A DNA stretch of 64,000 nt from Paenisporosarcina sp. FSL H8-0542 (GCF_038632915.1 NZ_CP152050.1:2201001-2265000), one strand, 5' to 3'; shown: positions 29,292-40,272, counted from the stretch's first letter. Notes: generated by a model from the letters alone, not told the origin. A program made the numbers and translations.

Positions 29292-29849
29292 TTAAACTTC
29301 CAAAATTTCTTTCTCTTTATCTTTGGCAACTTGATCAATTTGAACAATATAATCATCAGTTAGTTTTTGAACATTTTCAGAAAATCCGCGTAAATCGTCT
29401 TCTGTGATTTCGCTTTTCTTCTCTAATTTTTTCAATTCATCATTCGCATCACGGCGGATGTTACGAATGCCGACTTTTGCTTCTTCTGCTTCTTTTTTGA
29501 CTAATTTCACTAAGTCTTTACGACGTTCTTCTGTCAAAGCTGGTATAGCAATACGGATTAATGTACCATCATTTGATGGGGAAATCCCTAAATCTGATTT
29601 TTGAATTGCTTTTTCGATGTCACCAAGAGCAGTCTTGTCATAAGGTTGAATTGTCAGTAAACGTGCTTCAGGTGTCGCGATTCCGGCAATCTGGTTGATT
29701 GGCGTCGGTGCACCATAATAATCAACAAAGATTTTATCCAATAAAGAAGCACTCGCACGACCCGCACGAATTGTTGAAAGTTCACGACTTAAAGCTTGAA
29801 TCGCTTTTGTCATTCTTTCTTTTGTTTGATCAATCACTTGTTTTGACAT
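29292..29849 (-). CDS. frr: Ribosome recycling factor
   Basis: A 185-residue RRF, the normal length, which splits post-termination ribosomes together with [23 protein letters not shown] and [20 protein letters not shown] are diagnostic. Its ATG overlaps the pyrH stop by one base (TAATG), with AGGAGG eight bases upstream. Confidence 0.97.
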   Translation of the reverse strand: MSKQVIDQTKERMTKAIQALSRELSTIRAGRASASLLDKIFVDYYGAPTPINQIAGIATPEARLLTIQPYDKTALGDIEKAIQKSDLGISPSNDGTLIRIAIPALTEERRKDLVKLVKKEAEEAKVGIRNIRRDANDELKKLEKKSEITEDDLRGFSENVQKLTDDYIVQIDQVAKDKEKEILEV

Positions 29850-30574
29850 TACGTATTCCTCCTAACGATCGTACCAATTGTTTCACCTAAAACGGCACGT
29901 TTAATATTTCCATTCTCCATAATTGAGAATACTATGAGAGGGATATCATTGTCCATACATAGTGTTGAAGCAGTCGAATCCATTACTTGCAAGCCTTGTT
30001 GAATGACATCGAGGAATGAAAGAGTGTCATACTTAATGGCATCGCTATTTGTTTTTGGATCAGCTGAGTAGACGCCATCCACATTGTTTTTGCCCATTAA
30101 AATAACATCTGCCTCAATTTCTGCAGCACGCAGCGCAGCTGTCGTATCAGTAGAGAAGTAAGGATTCCCTGTTCCAGCAGCAAAAATAACGACTCTTTTC
30201 TTCTCTAAATGGCGGATTGCTTTTCTACGAATATAAGGTTCAGCTACTTGACGCATTTCAATTGATGATTGAACGCGTGTTTCAATGCCTGATTTTTCAA
30301 GTGAATCTTGCAGTGCTAAAGAATTCATAACAGTAGCTAACATGCCCATATAGTCCGCAGTTGCACGGTCCATACCCATTTCACTACCTACTTTACCGCG
30401 CCAGATATTTCCGCCGCCAACTACAACAGCAACTTCAACACCTAACTCTACAACTTCTTTCACTTGATCAGCTACGGATTTAATGATTTGAGGAGAAAGT
30501 CCAAAACCTTGTTCTCCTGCTAAAGCTTCTCCGCTTAATTTTAACACGACTCGATTGTATTTAGTCTCGCTCAT
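29849..30574 (-). CDS. pyrH: Uridylate kinase (UMP kinase)
   Basis: A 241-residue amino-acid-kinase-fold enzyme that phosphorylates UMP to [20 protein letters not shown] is at the N terminus, [11 protein letters not shown] and [17 protein letters not shown] follow, all characteristic. It overlaps frr by one base and follows tsf after a terminator. Confidence 0.96.
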   Translation of the reverse strand: MSETKYNRVVLKLSGEALAGEQGFGLSPQIIKSVADQVKEVVELGVEVAVVVGGGNIWRGKVGSEMGMDRATADYMGMLATVMNSLALQDSLEKSGIETRVQSSIEMRQVAEPYIRRKAIRHLEKKRVVIFAAGTGNPYFSTDTTAALRAAEIEADVILMGKNNVDGVYSADPKTNSDAIKYDTLSFLDVIQQGLQVMDSTASTLCMDNDIPLIVFSIMENGNIKRAVLGETIGTIVRRNT

Positions 30575-30601
30575 GGGTAGCCTCCATTACACTTTTTTCT
30601 C

Positions 30602-30633
30602 GAAAAATAGGGAACACAAAATCGTGCTCCCCG
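30602..30633 (-). terminator. Rho-independent terminator of tsf
   Basis: Minus strand: GGGAGCAC paired with GTGTTCCC (one G-U), then TATTTTTCG, 25 nt after the tsf stop codon. Confidence 0.7.
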
Positions 30634-30657
30634 GAGTAATAATATATTCGTTTAGTA

Positions 30658-31542
30658 TTAACCTTTGTTAACTTGGCTCATTACTTCTTCAGCAAAGTTA
30701 TCTTGGCGTTTTTCGATTCCTTCACCAACAGCGTAACGTACGAATTCAGTAACAGTACCGCCCGTAGATTTCACGAACTCACGAACTTTTTGATCTGAAT
30801 TTTTAACGAATGATTGGTCAAGCAAACAAACGTCTTCGAAATATTTACCAAGGCGGCCTTCAACCATTTTAGCTACGATGTTTTCTGGTTTGCCTTCGTT
30901 TAGAGCTTGCTCAGTCAAGATTTTACGCTCGCGGTCAACTTCTTCTTCAGACACTTCGTCACGAGAAATATAAGTTGGGTTTAAAGCTGCAACGTGCATT
31001 GCAACATCTTTAGCTGCTTGAGCATCAGTAGATCCTTCAAGAGTTACAAGTACGCCAATGCGGCCACCCATGTGTAGGTAAGGACCAAAAGCATCGTTGT
31101 CTGTTTTTGTGCGAACAACAAAACGACGTAATGTAATTTTTTCACCGATTTTTGCAATCGCATTTGAAATGTGATCTGCAACAGTTAAACCGTTAGACAT
31201 TGTAGAAGCATTTGCTACTTCAACTGTTTCTGGTTTAGTAGCAAGCAAGTGCTCAGCCAATTCTTTAACTAATGTTTGGAAACCTTCGTTTTTAGCAACG
31301 AAATCTGTTTCAGCATTAACTTCAAGAAGAACAGCGTCATTACCTTGCTCTAAAATGTAAGTAGTACCTTCTGCAGCGATACGATCAGCTTTTTTAGCTG
31401 CGCTAGAAAGACCTTTTTCACGTAAAAAGTCTACTGCTGCATCGATATCTCCGTTTACTTCTACTAACGCTTTTTTACAGTCCATCATACCTGCGCCTGT
31501 TTTTTCGCGTAATTCTTTAACCATTTGTGCTGTAACTGCCAT
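30658..31542 (-). CDS. tsf: Elongation factor Ts
   Basis: A 294-residue guanine-nucleotide exchange factor for EF-Tu. The signature [21 protein letters not shown] at residues 11-31 and the [10 protein letters not shown] segment are present. It follows rpsB after a terminator in a 96-nt gap, the usual arrangement in Firmicutes, where some transcripts read through. Confidence 0.97.
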   Translation of the reverse strand: MAVTAQMVKELREKTGAGMMDCKKALVEVNGDIDAAVDFLREKGLSSAAKKADRIAAEGTTYILEQGNDAVLLEVNAETDFVAKNEGFQTLVKELAEHLLATKPETVEVANASTMSNGLTVADHISNAIAKIGEKITLRRFVVRTKTDNDAFGPYLHMGGRIGVLVTLEGSTDAQAAKDVAMHVAALNPTYISRDEVSEEEVDRERKILTEQALNEGKPENIVAKMVEGRLGKYFEDVCLLDQSFVKNSDQKVREFVKSTGGTVTEFVRYAVGEGIEKRQDNFAEEVMSQVNKG

Positions 31543-31585
31543 TGTTGTTTCCTCCTATTCAAGTATCAACTCTGTGTTATTTCTC

Positions 31586-31622
31586 AAAAAAAGGTGATAA
31601 GGGGTTTAGCCGCTTATCACCT
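31586..31622 (-). terminator. Intrinsic terminator between rpsB and tsf
   Basis: Minus strand: AGGTGATAAG paired perfectly with CTTATCACCT, then an eight-T run. It is strong, so tsf is either served by partial read-through or has its own promoter. Confidence 0.85.
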
Positions 31623-31638
31623 GTAACATACGTGGGGA

Positions 31639-32352
31639 TTACTCAGCAGCTTCAGCTGGAGTTAGATCTTCACCTTGTTTTGACTCAAGTAACGCATCAG
31701 CCATTTTACCAGTTAATAATTTAACGGCACGAATAGCATCGTCGTTTGCAGGAATTACATAGTCGATTTCATCTGGGTCACAGTTTGTATCAACGATTCC
31801 AACTAGAGGGATGTTTAATTTAATAGCTTCTGCAACAGCAATACGCTCTTTACGAGGGTCTACTACGAACATTACGTCCGGTACACCTTTCATGTCGCGA
31901 ATACCGCCTAAGAATTTAACAAGACGTTCGTGTTCTTTTTTAAGTTGAACAACTTCTTTTTTAGGAAGCACAGTGAAAGTACCGTCTTCTTCCATTTTTT
32001 CGATCGCTTTCAAACGGTTTACACGTTTTTGGATCGTACCGAAGTTTGTTAATGTACCACCTAACCAACGTTGGTTAACATAGTACATACCTGAGCGTTC
32101 TGCTTCTTCTTTGATAGCTTCTTGTGCTTGTTTTTTCGTACCAACGAAAAGAACTTTACCACCGTCTGCTCCAACTTGGCGCATGAAGTCATATGCTTCT
32201 TCTAACTTCTTAACCGTTTTTTGTAGATCGATGATGTAGATTCCGTTACGTTCCACAAAAATGTATTTCTTCATTTTCGGGTTCCAACGGCGAGTTTGGT
32301 GACCAAAGTGTACACCAGCTTCAAGTAATTGTTTCATAGAAATTACTGACAT
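31639..32352 (-). CDS. rpsB: 30S ribosomal protein S2
   Basis: A 237-residue S2. Diagnostic stretches are [22 protein letters not shown] at the N terminus and [19 protein letters not shown] further in. The ATG at 32352 has AGGAGG upstream; a longer open frame of 15 codons is ignored. It has its own promoter and a leader of about 114 nt. In B. subtilis the gene before it is swrB at the end of the fla/che operon; here it is codY. Confidence 0.97.
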   Translation of the reverse strand: MSVISMKQLLEAGVHFGHQTRRWNPKMKKYIFVERNGIYIIDLQKTVKKLEEAYDFMRQVGADGGKVLFVGTKKQAQEAIKEEAERSGMYYVNQRWLGGTLTNFGTIQKRVNRLKAIEKMEEDGTFTVLPKKEVVQLKKEHERLVKFLGGIRDMKGVPDVMFVVDPRKERIAVAEAIKLNIPLVGIVDTNCDPDEIDYVIPANDDAIRAVKLLTGKMADALLESKQGEDLTPAEAAE

Positions 32353-32466
32353 GTTTTGTTTCCTCCTGATATGGTTTTTTTCCTCCGCATTCTTCAACTA
32401 GAGCTCAAGACCTTAACTTTGTTAAGGACCACTTGTCACTATCCAAATGCGTGTGTGATAACACCA
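32353..32466 (-). promoter_or_regulatory. Candidate S2 (rpsB) leader
   Basis: About 114 nt of untranslated leader follow the rpsB promoter. On the minus strand it holds a CCTTAACAAAGTTAAGG hairpin and a following GAGCTC segment. Autoregulatory S2 leaders are known in bacteria; assignment to a known class was not tested. Confidence 0.4.
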
Positions 32467-32472
32467 TTTGAT

Positions 32473-32501
32473 AATATACCATATCTAGACTAACCTCGCA
32501 A
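32473..32501 (-). promoter_or_regulatory. Sigma-A promoter of rpsB
   Basis: Minus strand: TTGCGA (32496-32501), 17-bp spacer, TATATT (32473-32478) preceded by TGG, an extended -10. Confidence 0.7.
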
Positions 32502-32598
32502 GTGTTTCTAACAAAAATCTACAAACAATAATAGTTCGGCTTACTAATCGCAGTTTTTTTGAATACAGTTAGAGTCTGACGTAGGCTCGATTTTATCG

Positions 32599-32683
32599 TT
32601 TTCCAACTAAGGTTGCTATTTTCCCAATTAAACTTTCATATTTTCCATCTAAGCCTTCAATTATTCCAACTAAACTTCTACTC
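32599..32683. repeat. Degenerate ~21-bp tandem repeat between codY and rpsB
   Basis: Four units of 20-22 bp starting at 32599, 32619, 32641 and 32662 share the form TTTTCCAACTAA followed by a TT-rich tail. The 391-nt gap 32353-32743 contains the rpsB leader and promoter, this repeat and the codY terminator; no coding remnant was recognised. Confidence 0.65.
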
Positions 32684-32696
32684 ACCTTTAAAGCTA

Positions 32697-32735
32697 GAAA
32701 AAACGACCACAAAGGCTGAGCCTTTGTGGTCGTTT
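32697..32735 (-). terminator. Rho-independent terminator of codY
   Basis: A 16-bp perfect stem (AAACGACCACAAAGGC and its complement, three-base loop) with T-runs on the minus strand, eight nt after the codY stop codon. It closes the xerC-hslV-hslU-codY operon. Confidence 0.9.
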
Positions 32736-32743
32736 GGTTTTAC

Positions 32744-33523
32744 TTATTTTAATTTTAATTGAGCTAATTCGTTCAAGAATTTATCGTTCAATACTTTGAT
32801 GTATGTTCCTTTCATTCCTAAAGAACGAGATTCGATAACACCAGCACTTTCCAATTTACGTAAAGCATTAACGATTACAGAACGAGTAATACCGACGCGG
32901 TCAGCAATTTTTGATGCTACAAGCAAACCTTCATTTCCGTCAAGTTCTTCGAAAATATGTTCAATAGCTTCTAATTCACTGTATGACAAAGAGTTAATCG
33001 CCATTTGTACGACTGCTTTGCTGCGAGCTTCTACTTCAATTTGTTCTGATTTTTCACGTAGGATTTCCATCCCAACAACAGTTGCACCGTATTCACCAAG
33101 AATTAAATCATCATCATGGAATTCAGCTTTCAAACGTCCAAGAATTAATGTTCCAAGACGTTCCCCACCACCGATGATTGGAACGATTGTAGTTAAACCT
33201 TCTTTGAATAACTCACGATTCTCAACAGGGAAAACTGTATGTTCGCTGTACACATCCAAGTTAGAAGATGTTTCATTTACGTTAAAAAGGTTTTTCGTAT
33301 ATTCTTCAGGGAATTGACGCTCTTCCATCATTTTGATCATGCGCTCGTTCTCAATTTGTTGATTGATGTCGAATCCTAGGAGCTTTCCTTTACGGCTAAC
33401 GATAAACACGTTACATTCGATTACATTGCTAAGAGTTGTTGCCATTTCTTTAAAGTTTACTGGCTTCCCAGCAGACGCTTGAAGCATCGAGTTAATTTTT
33501 CTTGTTTTTCCTAATAAATTCAT
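32744..33523 (-). CDS. codY: GTP-sensing global transcriptional repressor CodY
   Basis: A 259-residue CodY. It has the N-terminal GAF domain that senses branched-chain amino acids ([19 protein letters not shown] start; [12 protein letters not shown]) and a C-terminal winged helix ([20 protein letters not shown], about 203-222). With GTP and branched-chain amino acids it represses stationary-phase genes. It is the last gene of the xerC-hslV-hslU-codY operon, 84 nt after hslU. Confidence 0.97.
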   Translation of the reverse strand: MNLLGKTRKINSMLQASAGKPVNFKEMATTLSNVIECNVFIVSRKGKLLGFDINQQIENERMIKMMEERQFPEEYTKNLFNVNETSSNLDVYSEHTVFPVENRELFKEGLTTIVPIIGGGERLGTLILGRLKAEFHDDDLILGEYGATVVGMEILREKSEQIEVEARSKAVVQMAINSLSYSELEAIEHIFEELDGNEGLLVASKIADRVGITRSVIVNALRKLESAGVIESRSLGMKGTYIKVLNDKFLNELAQLKLK

Positions 33524-33607
33524 TAATGTGGCCTCCTATATTGGGTACTGCTATTTATTAAATATTCTAAAGGTTTTTAATTGTTTTGGGAATAGATATA
33601 ACTTACA

Positions 33608-35002
33608 TTACAAAATAAATTGTGACAAATCTTTGTTTTTTACGATATTTCCAAGTTTTTGGTCGACATATGCAGGAGTTATGTCGATATGCGCGGGAGC
33701 AATGTCAGAAGCCTCATAAGAAAGCTCTTCAAGTAACTTCTCCAAAATCGTATGCAATCGACGTGCACCTATATTATCGGACTCTTGATTCACTTCTGTT
33801 GCAATTTCAGCAATTCGCTCAATTGCACTGTCAGTAAATTCAAGCGTTACCCCTTCAGTTTCCAGCAAAGATTTGTACTGGCGTATCAATGAATGATCTG
33901 GTTCTTTCAAAATACGAACAAAATCATCTTTTGATAATTTTTCAAGTTCCACACGGACGGGGAAGCGTCCTTGTAGTTCCGGTATTAAATCCGAAGGCTT
34001 TGCTGTGTGAAATGCTCCAGCAGCTACGAAAAGCATGTAGTCAGTTTTGACTGCACCATACTTCGTCTGAACGGTCGATCCTTCTACAATCGGTAATATA
34101 TCACGTTGTACACCTTCACGCGAAACATCCGCAGATGAACCGTTGCCCCCCTTGCTCGCAATCTTATCGATTTCATCAATAAAAATGATTCCCGTTTGCT
34201 CGGCACGTTCGATGGATTTTTGAGCTACTTCCTCTGAGTCGATAAGCTTGTGAGCTTCTTCTAGAGTTAAGACTCGTCGTGCATCTTTCACTTGCAAGCG
34301 GCGCTTTTTCTTTTTCTTCGGCATCAGGTTAGATAATGCATCTTGCATATTCTGCCCCATACTTTCCATCCCAGAGCCTTGGAAGGCATCAAACATGGAA
34401 GGAGCCTGTTCTGTAACTTCTACGTTTACCCATTCATCTTCCAATTTCCCGTCTCTTAAGTCTTCGGCAATTTGGGAGCGTTTTAAACGAATGTCTGTAT
34501 CGTCATTTGCAGGTTCTTCCTGTTCTGCTTTTTGACCAAATAACATTTCAAATGGATTTTGCGTATTATGTTTCTTTTTCAAGGATGGTACGAGAAGACG
34601 GACGATGGCATCATTCGCCAATCGCTCAGCTTGTGCTTTTACGCCTTCAGTCATTTCTTCTTTGACTATACGTACAGCCGCTTCTGTTAAATCACGAACC
34701 ATTGATTCCACGTCACGGCCAACATAGCCAACTTCTGTAAACTTGGTGGCTTCTACTTTGATAAACGGTGCGTTCGTAAGTTTAGCTATTCTTCTCGCAA
34801 TTTCCGTTTTACCGACACCAGTAGGACCAATCATCAGTATATTTTTCGGTATAACTTCATTTTTCATCTCATCAGACAACAAACTTCTACGATAGCGATT
34901 TCGCAACGCTACAGCTACTGATTTTTTAGCTTCTTTTTGTCCGACAATAAAACGGTCTAAGTGCTCGGTTATTTGTTTTGGTGTTAACTGTTGTTTAATC
35001 AT
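33608..35002 (-). CDS. hslU: HslU (ClpY) ATPase of the HslVU protease
   Basis: A 464-residue AAA+ unfoldase. Walker A is GPTGVGKT (59-66), Walker [11 protein letters not shown]; an I-domain lies between them and the C terminus ends [12 protein letters not shown], the peptide that inserts into HslV. It overlaps hslV by four bases. It unfolds substrates for the HslV peptidase in the cytoplasm. Confidence 0.96.
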   Translation of the reverse strand: MIKQQLTPKQITEHLDRFIVGQKEAKKSVAVALRNRYRRSLLSDEMKNEVIPKNILMIGPTGVGKTEIARRIAKLTNAPFIKVEATKFTEVGYVGRDVESMVRDLTEAAVRIVKEEMTEGVKAQAERLANDAIVRLLVPSLKKKHNTQNPFEMLFGQKAEQEEPANDDTDIRLKRSQIAEDLRDGKLEDEWVNVEVTEQAPSMFDAFQGSGMESMGQNMQDALSNLMPKKKKKRRLQVKDARRVLTLEEAHKLIDSEEVAQKSIERAEQTGIIFIDEIDKIASKGGNGSSADVSREGVQRDILPIVEGSTVQTKYGAVKTDYMLFVAAGAFHTAKPSDLIPELQGRFPVRVELEKLSKDDFVRILKEPDHSLIRQYKSLLETEGVTLEFTDSAIERIAEIATEVNQESDNIGARRLHTILEKLLEELSYEASDIAPAHIDITPAYVDQKLGNIVKNKDLSQFIL

Positions 35003-35547
35003 TCACTTAACGCCTCCACAATAATTTGATGATTGGTAAATACACAAATATCAGCTGCAGTTGTAAGTGCTGCTTTGGCAATTTCGGTGGCATTCAATGT
35101 TTCACCAGCATATTGTTTCAGTGCACGTCCTGCTGCCAATGCAAAATTCCCACCAGAACCGATTGCTAAAATGCCATCATCGGGTTCAATTACTTCACCA
35201 GTACCTGAAACCAATAAAAGTGTTTCTTTATTCATCACGAGCAACATCGCTTCAAGTCTTCGTAACATTTTGTCGCCTCTCCATTGTTGGGCAAGTTCGA
35301 CTGCAGCTCTTTGTAAGTTGCCATCGTATTCCATCAATTTCGCTTCAAACATTTCAAATAACGTAAAAGCGTCTGCCACTGATCCAGCAAAACCTGCAAG
35401 CACTCGACCGTTGTATAAGCGTCTTACTTTTTTTGCTGTATGCTTCATGACAACTTGATTTCCTAAAGTAACTTGACCATCGCCAGACATTGCAGATTTT
35501 CCTTTATGCTGAATCGCAAAAATCGTGGTTGCATGTATTTCTCCCAT
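34999..35547 (-). CDS. hslV: HslV (ClpQ) peptidase of the HslVU protease
   Basis: A 182-residue N-terminal-nucleophile peptidase that forms the dodecameric core of HslVU. The sequence [16 protein letters not shown] shows the TTIFA segment where the catalytic threonine lies, five residues after the initiator Met; GDGQVTLG follows. The ATG at 35547 has AGAGGTG upstream; the GTG three codons earlier overlaps that site. In B. subtilis ClpQ a serine follows Met; here it is glycine, so a short propeptide must be removed if Thr is the nucleophile. Confidence 0.94.
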   Translation of the reverse strand: MGEIHATTIFAIQHKGKSAMSGDGQVTLGNQVVMKHTAKKVRRLYNGRVLAGFAGSVADAFTLFEMFEAKLMEYDGNLQRAAVELAQQWRGDKMLRRLEAMLLVMNKETLLLVSGTGEVIEPDDGILAIGSGGNFALAAGRALKQYAGETLNATEIAKAALTTAADICVFTNHQIIVEALSE

Positions 35548-35578
35548 GAAGTTCACCTCTCGTTTAGCTCATCCTTCA

Positions 35579-36472
35579 TTATGCTCTAGGATGTGCATTC
35601 ATATAAGTTCTTCGCAAATGTTCTTTCGTTACGTGTGTATAAACTTGTGTCGAAGACAAATGACTATGCCCAAGTAATTCTTGGACAGTACGCAAGTCGG
35701 CTCCATTGTTCAGTAAATGTGTTGCAAATGTATGCCGCAACATATGCGGATAGATTTTAGTATGCAATGCTGCTTTTTCCACTAAGTCGCTCAGTATATA
35801 TCTAACACCACGCGGAGTCAAAGGCTGACCACGCATATTTGTAAATACAAAATTGTGTTTAGCTTGTTTCATTAATTTAGGACGCGCTTCGTCCATATAG
35901 AGTTCCAACGCATCTTGAGCAAACTGACCAAACGGTACATATCTCTCTTTTCTGCCTTTACCCATTACTCTCATGATGCCGAGACGCTTATCAATATCGC
36001 GTTCTTCCAAAGATGTTAACTCGCTTACCCGAATTCCGGTTGCATACAACATTTCAAGGATTGCCCGATTACGAAGCACCATGGGTTCTTCGCCTTCAGT
36101 TGCCTGGAATAGTTGTTGTAACTCTTCTTCATAAAAAAAATGAGGAAGTCGTTCCTCTTTTTTGGGATGATATAACGAGCGAAATGCATCTTCTTTTAAA
36201 CCGAATTCCCGGTTGCCAAACTTGAAGAAAGAACGGATCGCAGATATTTTTCTGGAAATCGAAGTACGTGAAAGTGATTCATCGTACAGTTTTGTCACAT
36301 ACAGTCTAGCGTGAATATATTCGACATCATGTAAGCTTGTAATACCTTCTGATTGTAAAAAATCAAAAAAGTACAGTAAGTCTGATTCGTATTCTCGAAC
36401 AGTGTGTTCTGAATAGTTCTTTTCAAGCTGGATATAGCTTTTAAATTGAGACAAAGCTTCTAACGGAGTCAT
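35579..36472 (-). CDS. xerC: Tyrosine recombinase XerC (CodV)
   Basis: A 297-residue site-specific recombinase that resolves chromosome dimers at dif with its partner XerD. It has an N-terminal SAM-like core-binding domain and the C-terminal catalytic domain with GIRVSELTSL, HMLRHTFATHLL, LGHSHLSS and the nucleophile in TQVYTHV (Tyr278). The ATG at 36472 has TTTGGAGGTG nine bases upstream; the 27 extra upstream codons are not conserved. It is the first gene of the codY operon. Confidence 0.94.
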   Translation of the reverse strand: MTPLEALSQFKSYIQLEKNYSEHTVREYESDLLYFFDFLQSEGITSLHDVEYIHARLYVTKLYDESLSRTSISRKISAIRSFFKFGNREFGLKEDAFRSLYHPKKEERLPHFFYEEELQQLFQATEGEEPMVLRNRAILEMLYATGIRVSELTSLEERDIDKRLGIMRVMGKGRKERYVPFGQFAQDALELYMDEARPKLMKQAKHNFVFTNMRGQPLTPRGVRYILSDLVEKAALHTKIYPHMLRHTFATHLLNNGADLRTVQELLGHSHLSSTQVYTHVTKEHLRRTYMNAHPRA

Positions 36473-36595
36473 AGGTGTCTGCACCTCCAAATAGTTAAAG
36501 CGCCAGGAACCGTCCCGTCTTGAAACAGCCGGAGCAGCTGGATGGCAAAACACGTGAAAAATGAATTGTATACGAATTTATAAATATGACAAAGT

Positions 36596-36632
36596 AAAAA
36601 GCCTCTAAATTATAACAATAATTAGAGGCTTT
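36596..36632 (-). terminator. Rho-independent terminator of trmFO
   Basis: Minus strand: AAAGCCTCTAA pairs with TTAGAGGCTTT across an AT-rich loop, then TTTACTTTG; six nt after the trmFO stop codon. It isolates trmFO from the xerC operon. Confidence 0.85.
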
Positions 36633-36638
36633 CAGCAA

Positions 36639-37946
36639 TTAAATCGAATATGAATTCATAAAATTTTGAATTGTGCCGAGTGCACGTTCAGCTTGCTTCT
36701 CTCCACGCTTTTCTTTCGTTTTGTACCGTTGCGGCAAAGCAGGGAATAAACCAAAGTTGACGTTCATCGGTTGGAAGTTTTTCGGATCAGCTTCTGTAAT
36801 ATAGCGAGCCATACTGCCTAGTGCGGTAGCTTCAGGGAACACAAGCAATTCTTCCCCCAAAGCTAATCTTGCAGCGTTTATCCCTGCTATCAAGCCACTT
36901 CCGGCTGATTCAACATATCCTTCAACACCTGTCATTTGTCCCGCAAAGAACAATTGATCATTTGTCTTTAGTTGATATGTAGGTTTCAAAACTCTTGGTG
37001 AATTGATGAACGTATTACGGTGCATCACGCCGTAGCGGACGATTTCCACATCTTCCAAACCTGGAATTAACTGCAAAACTTGTTTTTGTGGACCCCATTT
37101 TAAATGTGTCTGAAATCCGACAATGTTGTACAAAGTGCCTGCTGCATCATCTTGTCTCAACTGTACAACGGCAAAAGGAACCTTACCAGTTTTCGGATCT
37201 TCCAGTCCAACTGGCTTCATTGGACCGAATAATAAAGTCTTTTTCCCACGTTCAGCCATCACTTCGAACGGCATACAACCTTCGAAATAAATTTCTTTTT
37301 CGAATTCTTTCAAAGGCACTACTTCAGCAGAAATCAGAGCTTCATAAAAACGGTCAAACTCTTCTTCCGTCATCGGACAATTGATGTATGCTGCTTCCCC
37401 TTTATCATAACGGGATTTCACATAAACCTTGTCCATGTTAATACTGTCTTTTTCAACTATTGGGGCAGCTGCATCATAAAAGTATAAATAATCCTGACCA
37501 GTCAGTTGTTGTATCTTTTCAGCCAAAGCCTGAGAAGTTAATGGTCCTGTAGCAATAATGGTAATGCCTTCAGGAATTTCAGTTACTTCCTCATTGATGA
37601 CTTCAACAAGAGGATGATTTTTCACTTTTTCTGTTACATACCCCGCAAATTCATGACGATCTACCGCAAGAGCGCCGCCCGCAGGGACAGCACATTGATC
37701 TGCAGCACCCATTATAACGGAGTCCAGCATTCTCATTTCTTCTTTAATGACGCCGACAGCATTAGTTAATGTGTTCGCACGTAAAGAATTTGAACATACT
37801 AACTCTGCGAATTTATCCGTGTGATGAGCAGCTGTTTGTTTAACCGGGCGCATTTCGTACAATCGAACCCGTACACCTCTTTTGGCGATTTGCCACGCAG
37901 CTTCACTTCCTGCAAGACCTGCTCCAATTACATTGACGATTGTCAA
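36639..37946 (-). CDS. trmFO: Folate/FAD-dependent tRNA (uracil-54) methyltransferase
   Basis: A 435-residue flavoprotein (formerly Gid) that makes m5U54 in tRNA using methylene-tetrahydrofolate. The FAD-binding motif [17 protein letters not shown] starts at residue 8; [20 protein letters not shown] and [20 protein letters not shown] are diagnostic. It lies between topA and xerC as in B. subtilis and has its own terminator. Confidence 0.96.
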   Translation of the reverse strand: MTIVNVIGAGLAGSEAAWQIAKRGVRVRLYEMRPVKQTAAHHTDKFAELVCSNSLRANTLTNAVGVIKEEMRMLDSVIMGAADQCAVPAGGALAVDRHEFAGYVTEKVKNHPLVEVINEEVTEIPEGITIIATGPLTSQALAEKIQQLTGQDYLYFYDAAAPIVEKDSINMDKVYVKSRYDKGEAAYINCPMTEEEFDRFYEALISAEVVPLKEFEKEIYFEGCMPFEVMAERGKKTLLFGPMKPVGLEDPKTGKVPFAVVQLRQDDAAGTLYNIVGFQTHLKWGPQKQVLQLIPGLEDVEIVRYGVMHRNTFINSPRVLKPTYQLKTNDQLFFAGQMTGVEGYVESAGSGLIAGINAARLALGEELLVFPEATALGSMARYITEADPKNFQPMNVNFGLFPALPQRYKTKEKRGEKQAERALGTIQNFMNSYSI

Positions 37947-38035
37947 TTCCTACACCAACCTTTTCTATACAATCTGAGAAAAATAGAAACTTTCACAGAT
38001 TTTTATTTCTTTTTTTCTATGTACAGCTCCAAACA

Positions 38036-38072
38036 TCAGTCCAGTTAGCCCACTAAGGACCAACTGGACTGA
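38036..38072. repeat. Inverted repeat between topA and trmFO
   Basis: TCAGTCCAGTT (38036-38046) is repeated in inverse as AACTGGACTGA (38062-38072), with a smaller TTAG/CTAA pair in the loop. There is no U-tract on either strand, so it is not a standard terminator. It lies 20 nt after the topA stop codon. Confidence 0.6.
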
Positions 38073-38091
38073 CACTTGTTGCTTATCTTTT

Positions 38092-40167
38092 TTATGCTTG
38101 TGTATCTTCCTTGTAATCACAAGAAGTACACTGGATTTGAATACCTTTTTTCAGTTTTTTCTCTACTAGCAATTCGCTACATTTCGGACATGGGCGGCTG
38201 ATTGGCTTGTCCCATGAAACGAATTCACAAGTTGGATAGCGATCGCATCCATAAAAAATACGTTTCGATTTACTTTTACGTTCAACGACTTCGCCTTCCT
38301 TACAGCTTGGACACGTCACTCCGATATTTTTAACGATTGCTTTTGTATTACGGCAATCCGGGAAGTTGCTACATGCCATGAATTTTCCATATCTGCCTAA
38401 TTTAAAGACCATTGGAGATTCACATTTTTCGCAATCTTCTCCTGCCGGCTCATCCTTGATTACGACTTTCTCCATCTCTTTGTCTGCGTGTGTTACATGC
38501 TTTTCAAAGTCTCTGTAGAACTTATCAATGATGTGAACCCATTTTTCCTGTCCTTCTTCGACACTGTCCAAATCTTTTTCCATCTGGGCAGTAAACTCGA
38601 TGTCAATAATGTCCGGGAAAAACTCCAACACGAGCTGATGGACAATGCCACCAAGTTCAGTTGGCACAAAACGCTTTGCATCGAGTGATACATATCCGCG
38701 CTTTTGTATTGTATCAAGCGTAGGTGCATATGTCGAAGGACGGCCTATCCCAAGCTCTTCAAGCGTTTTAACAAGTCGGGCCTCCGAATAACGTGGTGGT
38801 GGTTGTGTGAAATGTTGCTTCGGCTCAATTTCAAGCTTCTTCACAAAATCGCCTTTTTCCATTTCCGGTAATATACGATCTTTTTCTTCTACTTGATCAT
38901 CGTTGCCTTCTACATATAATTTCATGAAACCAGGGAATTTCACTTGTGAACCATTCGCACGGAATACAACATTTTCATTTGTTAAATCAACCGTCACAGT
39001 ATCTAATACTGCTGAAGACATCTGGCTCGCCAAGAAACGTTCCCAAATCAACTTGTAGAGACGGAATAAATCTTTTGAAAGAATTGATTTCAGCTGATCA
39101 GGAGATCTCAATACGCTCGTAGGACGAATCGCTTCATGGGCATCCTGAGATTTGCTCGATTGTTTAGTCGGTCCTGTTGAAGTGGTGACATATTCCTTGC
39201 CATATTCCCCTTCTATAAAACTGTGTGCATCTTTCTTCGCTGTATCGGAAATTCGGGTAGAATCTGTACGCATATACGTAATCAAACCGACAGTACCTTC
39301 TTTTCCAACATTCAAACCTTCATATAGCTGTTGAGCAAGCATCATTGTTTTTCGTGCTCGGAAGTTTAACTTGCGTGCCGCTTCCTGTTGAAGGGATGAT
39401 GTAGTAAACGATGGCGCTGGGTTACGTTTACGTTCTTTTTTAACAACGCTCGTGACTTCGAACTTGTCGCCTTTAAGTTGTTTCAAGATTTCTTTTACTT
39501 GGCCTTCGTTTGTCAACTTGACCTTTTCATTTCCATTGCCGAAGTACATCGCGTCAAATGATTTTTTGCCTTTTTCAAAGCTACCTTCGATTGACCAGTA
39601 TTCTTCAGGCTGGAAATTCTTAATCTCATTCTCACGGTCAATGATTAGTCTTAACGCAACGGATTGCACGCGACCTGCAGATAGACCTTTTTTGACTTTC
39701 TTCCATAGAATCGGACTGATGTTATAACCAACCAACCTATCCAAAATACGACGGGCTTGTTGTGCATCTACCAAGTCCATATCAATGGGACGGGGGTTTT
39801 TAAACGATTCTTTAATTGCGTCTTTTGTAATTTCATTAAAAACGACGCGACAATCTGATTCAATATCAATGTTCAATGAATTCGCTAGATGCCAAGCAAT
39901 TGCTTCGCCTTCGCGATCGGGGTCAGCCGCGAGATAAATTTTCTTCGCTTTTTTGGCTGCTGATTTCAGATCCTGCATAACTGGGCCTTTACCACGAATC
40001 GTGATGTACTTTGGTGTGTATTCATTTTCTACGTCTACACCCATTTGACTACGTGGCAAATCACGAACATGACCAAGTGATGCTTTTACTTTGTACTTTT
40101 TGCCAAGATAACGTTCAATCGTTTTCGCTTTGGCTGGCGATTCCACAATCACTAAAAAATCCGACAT
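38092..40167 (-). CDS. topA: DNA topoisomerase I
   Basis: A 691-residue type IA topoisomerase that relaxes negative supercoils. It has an N-terminal Toprim domain ([33 protein letters not shown]), the active-site tyrosine in [12 protein letters not shown] (Tyr298), and three C-terminal zinc fingers ([23 protein letters not shown] pairs). Length is normal. It follows dprA by 105 nt and probably has its own promoter there. Confidence 0.97.
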   Translation of the reverse strand: MSDFLVIVESPAKAKTIERYLGKKYKVKASLGHVRDLPRSQMGVDVENEYTPKYITIRGKGPVMQDLKSAAKKAKKIYLAADPDREGEAIAWHLANSLNIDIESDCRVVFNEITKDAIKESFKNPRPIDMDLVDAQQARRILDRLVGYNISPILWKKVKKGLSAGRVQSVALRLIIDRENEIKNFQPEEYWSIEGSFEKGKKSFDAMYFGNGNEKVKLTNEGQVKEILKQLKGDKFEVTSVVKKERKRNPAPSFTTSSLQQEAARKLNFRARKTMMLAQQLYEGLNVGKEGTVGLITYMRTDSTRISDTAKKDAHSFIEGEYGKEYVTTSTGPTKQSSKSQDAHEAIRPTSVLRSPDQLKSILSKDLFRLYKLIWERFLASQMSSAVLDTVTVDLTNENVVFRANGSQVKFPGFMKLYVEGNDDQVEEKDRILPEMEKGDFVKKLEIEPKQHFTQPPPRYSEARLVKTLEELGIGRPSTYAPTLDTIQKRGYVSLDAKRFVPTELGGIVHQLVLEFFPDIIDIEFTAQMEKDLDSVEEGQEKWVHIIDKFYRDFEKHVTHADKEMEKVVIKDEPAGEDCEKCESPMVFKLGRYGKFMACSNFPDCRNTKAIVKNIGVTCPSCKEGEVVERKSKSKRIFYGCDRYPTCEFVSWDKPISRPCPKCSELLVEKKLKKGIQIQCTSCDYKEDTQA

Positions 40168-40224
40168 GTATGTGCCTCCTCATAGAGGTTCCTAATAAAT
40201 CAATAAAAGAAATACCTGTTGCAA

Positions 40225-40253
40225 AATGTATAACAGATTTTACTATAATGCAA
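40225..40253 (-). promoter_or_regulatory. Putative promoter of topA
   Basis: Minus strand: TTGCAT (40248-40253), 17-bp spacer, TACATT (40225-40230), in the gap between dprA and topA. The -10 match is 4 of 6. Confidence 0.4.
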
Positions 40254-40272
40254 CCATTTTTCATTACATTGT

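Noticed and set aside
35033-35458. Plus-strand 141-codon frame opposite hslV
   Set aside because: Antisense to a conserved enzyme gene; no start signals of its own.
36501-36547. GC-rich patch before xerC that might be a relic gene
   Set aside because: Too short and without recognisable motif; the frame extends xerC but is not conserved family sequence.
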